Shown one piece after another: positions 18,590 to 22,582 of a stretch of DNA of 22,582 nt (positions are counted from its first letter, which is position 1; every line of letters begins with the position of its first letter). The stretch is from assembly GCA_004151065.3 (NCBI GenBank), contig NWUY0300001568.1, positions 5,573-28,154 of the forward strand. The letters are read 5' to 3'. The notes below the pieces were generated by a model. It did no database searches. It saw only the letters and a program-made list of their open reading frames with translations, and was not told the DNA's origin. This DNA is from Larix sibirica. Its lineage: Eukaryota > Streptophyta > Pinopsida > Pinales > Pinaceae. The translations under genes and the position numbers were made by a program.

Positions 18590-21500
18590 CCACAACCCTT
18601 TTAATATAAGAAACCTCACCCGTTCTTGTTAAAACAATATATTCTTCAATATTGGTCGATTTAACCTTTCACTAGATCTCTAATGGCACAAAATAATCTC
18701 AAGTAAGGGTCATAAAACCCTTTCCCAAGGTCTCCCTTCAACACAAATATTATGCTTCATGAATACTATGCTTTAAGAAGTATAGACCAACCCTCCCATT
18801 GGATCTCCACAACATGAATAATTGGATCGAGGAAGTATCAATTTATATTTGATAAGAATCCCCCATTATGTGGTTAATAAGTTTGAGTAAGGGTCGACCA
18901 ACCTTTATTTGGGATACCCCACAACAAAAATATAATGCTTAAGGAAGGATTTTTTGACAATTCCCTAGTATACCCTGTAAGGTGAATAATATGTTGGATG
19001 AAGGATTATTCTACCACTCATTAGGATACCCCATGATGAGAGTATTATGCTTAGGAAATGGTTAGATATACATTCCCTAGGATATCCCTTCATGAGTATA
19101 TTAAGTTGGATAAAGATTTAATCACTCATTCCATGGGCTCACCTTCAATGAGAATACTCAGCTAGAGGAAGTGGGTTGACTTATACCTACACACTAAATC
19201 AAGTAATAAAATAAAGCTTTCACAAGACCCCCCTCATATAGAATAATATTCTTGAGGAAGGATTAGTGTACCATTCCCTAGATTTCTTCTTGATTAGAAT
19301 AAAATTTTGGAGGAAGGATGATTGATTGTTCTCGTGGATACACCTCTAAGAGAATACTGATCTTGAGTAAGGGTTGACAATCAATTCCTTGGGATCTCCC
19401 AAGGTGATAATGCTATGCTCAAGGAAATATCGTTCATTCATTCCTTGAGCTTTGAATTGACAAGAACACTACGCTCAAGGAAGGATCACCCTTCGTTTGT
19501 ATGGGTTCACCCTCGACCAAAATATTATGCTCTAGGATGGGTTGTCCCTCAATTATCTAGGATCATTGCTATTGTGAATACTATTATTTATAAATGTTTG
19601 AATGACCCTTAATCGAGGTCCCCATCAATGAGAATATTATGCTCAAAGAAAGGTTGGATCCTTCCTAACACCACCCTCGACAAAAATACTAAACTAGAGT
19701 AAGCGTCAAGCAACCCTTCCCATAGCTCACTATCGATGAGAATACTATGATCATGGAAGTTCAGGATACACTTCCTTGGGATCCACCTCCACGAGAATAC
19801 CATGCTCAAGGAAGGTTCATCCCATGTTTTCCTAGAAAACAATACTAAGAGGGAGGAACAGTCAACCAAACCTTCCCTAAAATATGCTTTATGGGAAATA
19901 TACTCTATAGGGGAAGGGTCGAGAAATACTTTCCCCAAATCCCATTTGGAAAGAATATTGTGCTTAAGTAAGGTTTGACTAACTATTGTCCTAGATACCC
20001 TTCAACCATAATATTATGTTTGAGGAAGGTTTAGTTGATTGTTCTTATGGATCACCATTGACATGATTACTATGCTCAAATAAGGGTTAATCAATCCTTC
20101 CATATGCTTCCTTCAATGCGAAAACTAATCTAAAGGAAGGGTTAGTTAACACTTCCCTAAGAAACCCTCGATGGGAAATCTATTCTAGAATTGACAGTTC
20201 CCCAAGACCTCCATTGAGAAGAATACTATGGAAAGGACTTGATCAATACTTCACTAGGATCCCCATTGATGTTGATACTATGATGGAGAAAGGGTTGGTT
20301 GACCCTTTCTCAAGCTTCATCTCAATGTGGATATGATGTTGGAGGAACGGTCAATTGATCCTTCAGGGGGGTCAATTCAAGGAGAATCCTAATTTAGAGG
20401 AAAGGTCAATCTAACCTTTCCCAAGATCACACTCGACAAGAATACTAACCTAGAGGAGGAGTCTATCAATCATTTACCAATCTCCCCTTGATGAGAAATT
20501 TAATCTAGAAGAAGGGTCATTTCACCATTTCTTGAGCTTCCCTCAACAAGAATATTATCCTCGAATAAGGATAGATAAATGATTCCCTATACTCCCCACT
20601 AAAACTAATACTTTTCTCATGAACAGTCAACCAAACCTTCATCAAGATCCCCCTCGATAATAATTGATAATACTATGTCGGTATATTGTTCAACAAAATA
20701 TTCATCAAGTTCACTTCACCGAGAGAGCTAATATAGAGGAAAGATAAATTGATCCTTCCTCATTATCTCCCTTGATAAAAATACTAAGATAAAGGAAGGG
20801 TCAACTGGCCTTTCACCAAGGTCCCCTTAGTGATAAATTTAATCTACAGGAAAGATTAGGTGAACCTCCCTTGGGCTCCCCCTTGACAATGACACTATGC
20901 TCTAAGAAGGAAGCTCCATCATTGACATGAATACTATTCTTGAGGAAGGGTTGGTTAACCATTCCTTAATATTCCCTCAACAAGAATACTATGCTAGAGG
21001 AAGGGCCAGTTGACCCTTTACGAGGGTCGTCACAAATAAAAAACTAATCTAAAGGAAAGGTCAATCAATCCTTCCCTGGGATTTTCTTGATGACAAATCG
21101 AATCTAGAGGAAGGATCAATTGACACTTCCTTGGGACCCCCCTTGATAATAATACTATACTCAAGGGAGTGTCTTTTGACACTTCCTTGGGATCCCCATT
21201 GACAAGAATACTATTTTCAAAGAAGGGTTAACCAAACCTTCCCTGGGATCTCCTCGATGAAAAGATAATATAGGGGAAGGATTGGGCGACCCTCCCTTAA
21301 ATCTCGTTAATAGAAAAAATAATATAGAGGAAGGATTAGAAAACACTTTGCTAGGACCCCTATCAACAATAATACAATGCTCGACGAAGGTTCAAACAAC
21401 CCTTCCTTGAGATCTCCATTGATGCGAATACTATACTCGAGGAAGGTTCGATTGACTCTTCCTTGGCCTCCCCATTGATTAGAATACTTTGTTGGAGGAA

Positions 21501-22145
21501 GGGTCAATCAACCATACCATCGTTCCCTCTTGAAAATAATACTATGCTCAAGGAAGGGTTGTAAGACCCTTCCTTAAGATCCCCATCAATGAAAATACTA
21601 TGCTTAAAGAAGGATTGGGAAACCATTCCTTAAGATCCCCTTAAAATGAAATCTAATCTAGAAGAAGGGTTGGTCAACTCTTTCTCAGACTCTCCCTTGA
21701 AAATTAGATTATTATGCTTGAGGAAGGGTCATCCAATGCTTCTGTTAGATCCTTATTGATGTGAATACTATTATTGAGGAAGGGTTTCCCTACCCTTCCT
21801 AGGTGTCCCCCTCATTTGTAAAGATAATAAATAGGAAGGGTTGACTGGCCCATTCTTTGGATCCCTCTTGACAAGAATATTTATATCAAGGAAGGCACAA
21901 ATGATTCTTTTTTGGGGTATCTTCTCGAGGAACAATGGATTAATCCTTCCATGAGATTCCCTTCAATAAAATACTATGCTACAAGAAAGGTTAGTTGATC
22001 CTAACTCACCCTGAATCTCCTTAGTTCCTTGAATGGAAAATCTAATCTAGAAAGGGAGGGTCATTCGACACTTCCCAACGCTCCTCCTTGAAAAGAATAC
22101 TAAGTGTCAAGAAGCCTCAATTGTCCCTTCCTTAGTATCCCCTAT
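18590..22145 (+). repeat. Tandem minisatellite array, ~56-bp unit with palindromic core
   Basis: About 3.5 kb of diverged head-to-tail units, roughly 60 copies. Measured spacing of the GGAAGG anchor at 21441, 21497, 21552, 21608, 21663 and 21722 is 56, 55, 56, 55 and 59 bp. A typical unit has an AATACTATGCTC-type segment, GAGGAAGGGTCAA, TTGACCCTTCC, then TGGGATCCCC with TTGATGAGAAT. The GGAAGGGTCAA/TTGACCCTTCC halves are inverted repeats, so most units contain a near-perfect palindrome of up to 22 bp (for example around 21107-21130). Short open frames inside are by-products of the repeat. The left edge is diffuse and the right edge is sharp near 22145. Units are individually mutated, so the array looks old rather than freshly amplified. 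Confidence 0.9.
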
Positions 22146-22417
22146 CAGAACTATAGATCTAGCTAAACTAGCTTANTTTGGCTCAGTCCAGGTTTCCAGA
22201 AAGTCTCCATCATAGATCTATGACATATACATTCATCTTCCAAAAAGTTCCCAACTAGATTCAATCCCCAAAAGTGCAGACTAGTCAAGCTAAATTATTA
22301 TGAGGTTGCTGGAAGAAGGATTAAATTGTCGTTAGATACCATTACAAAATATTAAGATGAGTTTAGCCACAATAACCATATTCAAGCTTTTGTTAACAAT
22401 GAGAACTGCAATTACCT
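22146..22417. other. Linker between the array and the last coding fragment
   Basis: Unique-looking sequence with one ambiguous base (N at 22176). It may encode the decayed region before the RNase H domain, but no motif is visible. Confidence 0.35.
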
Positions 22418-22582
22418 GGGTTGGCAGGTGCAGGAGGGGTCATTTTTTACCCTGGGGGAACAGAGAGAAAGATTATGCTTGGGGTTTAGGGAAGAATTCA
22501 AACAACGATGCAGAATGGATTGCTTTAATCAAGGGGCTGGAGATAGCAAGCACTCTTGGAATAAAAGATTTGGTTGTTTTCG
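22418..22582 (+). pseudogene. RNase H domain, N-terminal part, second retroelement (runs off the window)
   Basis: LAGAGGVIFYPGG (22421-22459) is followed, one frame over, by REKDYAWGLGKNSNNDAEW and ALIKGLEIASTLGIKDLVVF to the window end. This is the plant reverse-transcriptase-associated RNase H fold, with the Ala-Glu pair (catalytic Glu at 22513-22515) intact. The first Asp block just upstream is not recognisable. The frame change lies in the GGGGG run at about 22453-22457. After that point 40 residues read without a stop, so this copy is better kept than the LINE RNase H at 16940. It could belong to a LINE or to the RNase H of another retroelement. Confidence 0.72.

Noticed and set aside
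19609-21507. Antisense frames of 61-109 codons inside the array
   Set aside because: They arise because the 56-bp unit lacks frequent stops in that frame, and the peptides simply repeat the unit.
18590-22145. CRISPR-like array
   Set aside because: There is no constant repeat with unique spacers; the whole 56-bp unit is repeated and diverged. The context is plant nuclear.

Overview
The window looks like repetitive, gene-poor nuclear DNA from a seed plant, possibly a gymnosperm. The evidence is a set of old, heavily mutated plant-type retroelements (Ty3/gypsy Athila-like, Ty1/copia and LINE), all on the + strand, with no intact host gene, tRNA or rRNA visible. The gymnosperm guess is inference from the age and density of the elements, not from a species marker. 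Every recognisable coding region is broken by stops and frameshifts, so I call them pseudogenes. They were identified by reading across frames against remembered family motifs, without any database search.

Layout. Positions 1-214 are unassigned and end at an ambiguous NN. From 217 to about 11256 lies an Athila-like Ty3/gypsy retrotransposon: partial 5' LTR (217-957), a decayed tRNA-Asp-type primer binding site (963-980), gag with zinc fingers and a Pro/Gln-rich tail (1021-2635), protease, reverse transcriptase, RNase H and integrase (2810-6534), a spacer with a 31-nt purine tract, a further coding region between pol and the 3' LTR that I cannot assign to a family (about 7562-9890), a polypurine tract (9891-9898) and the 3' LTR (9899 to about 11256).

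It abuts a Ty1/copia remnant (11257 to about 14566). That remnant has a 5' LTR missing its first ~100 bp, a tRNA-Met-type primer site, gag with a zinc knuckle, a protease fragment, a short reverse-transcriptase fragment, a polypurine tract, and a 3' LTR starting TGTTGG. Integrase and most of the RT/RNase H are deleted. Both copia LTRs contain a 55-71 bp internal tandem repeat, with six units in one and four in the other. Right after it the sequence reads as the reverse transcriptase, C-terminal region and RNase H of a plant LINE (about 14640-17345), entered part-way into the RT domain. The simplest reading is nesting: Athila-like element inside the copia 5' LTR, and the copia element perhaps inside the LINE.

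Positions 17350-18590 hold two short anonymous reading frames. From about 18590 to 22145 there is a 3.5-kb tandem array of roughly 60 diverged units of about 56 bp, each built around a palindromic GGAAGGGTCA/TGACCCTTCC-type core. The window ends inside a second, better-preserved RNase H domain (22418-22582) of another element.

The most interesting items are the palindromic array, the unclassified post-pol coding region, the unusually frequent loss of conserved aspartates in the Athila-like pol, and the nested junctions.
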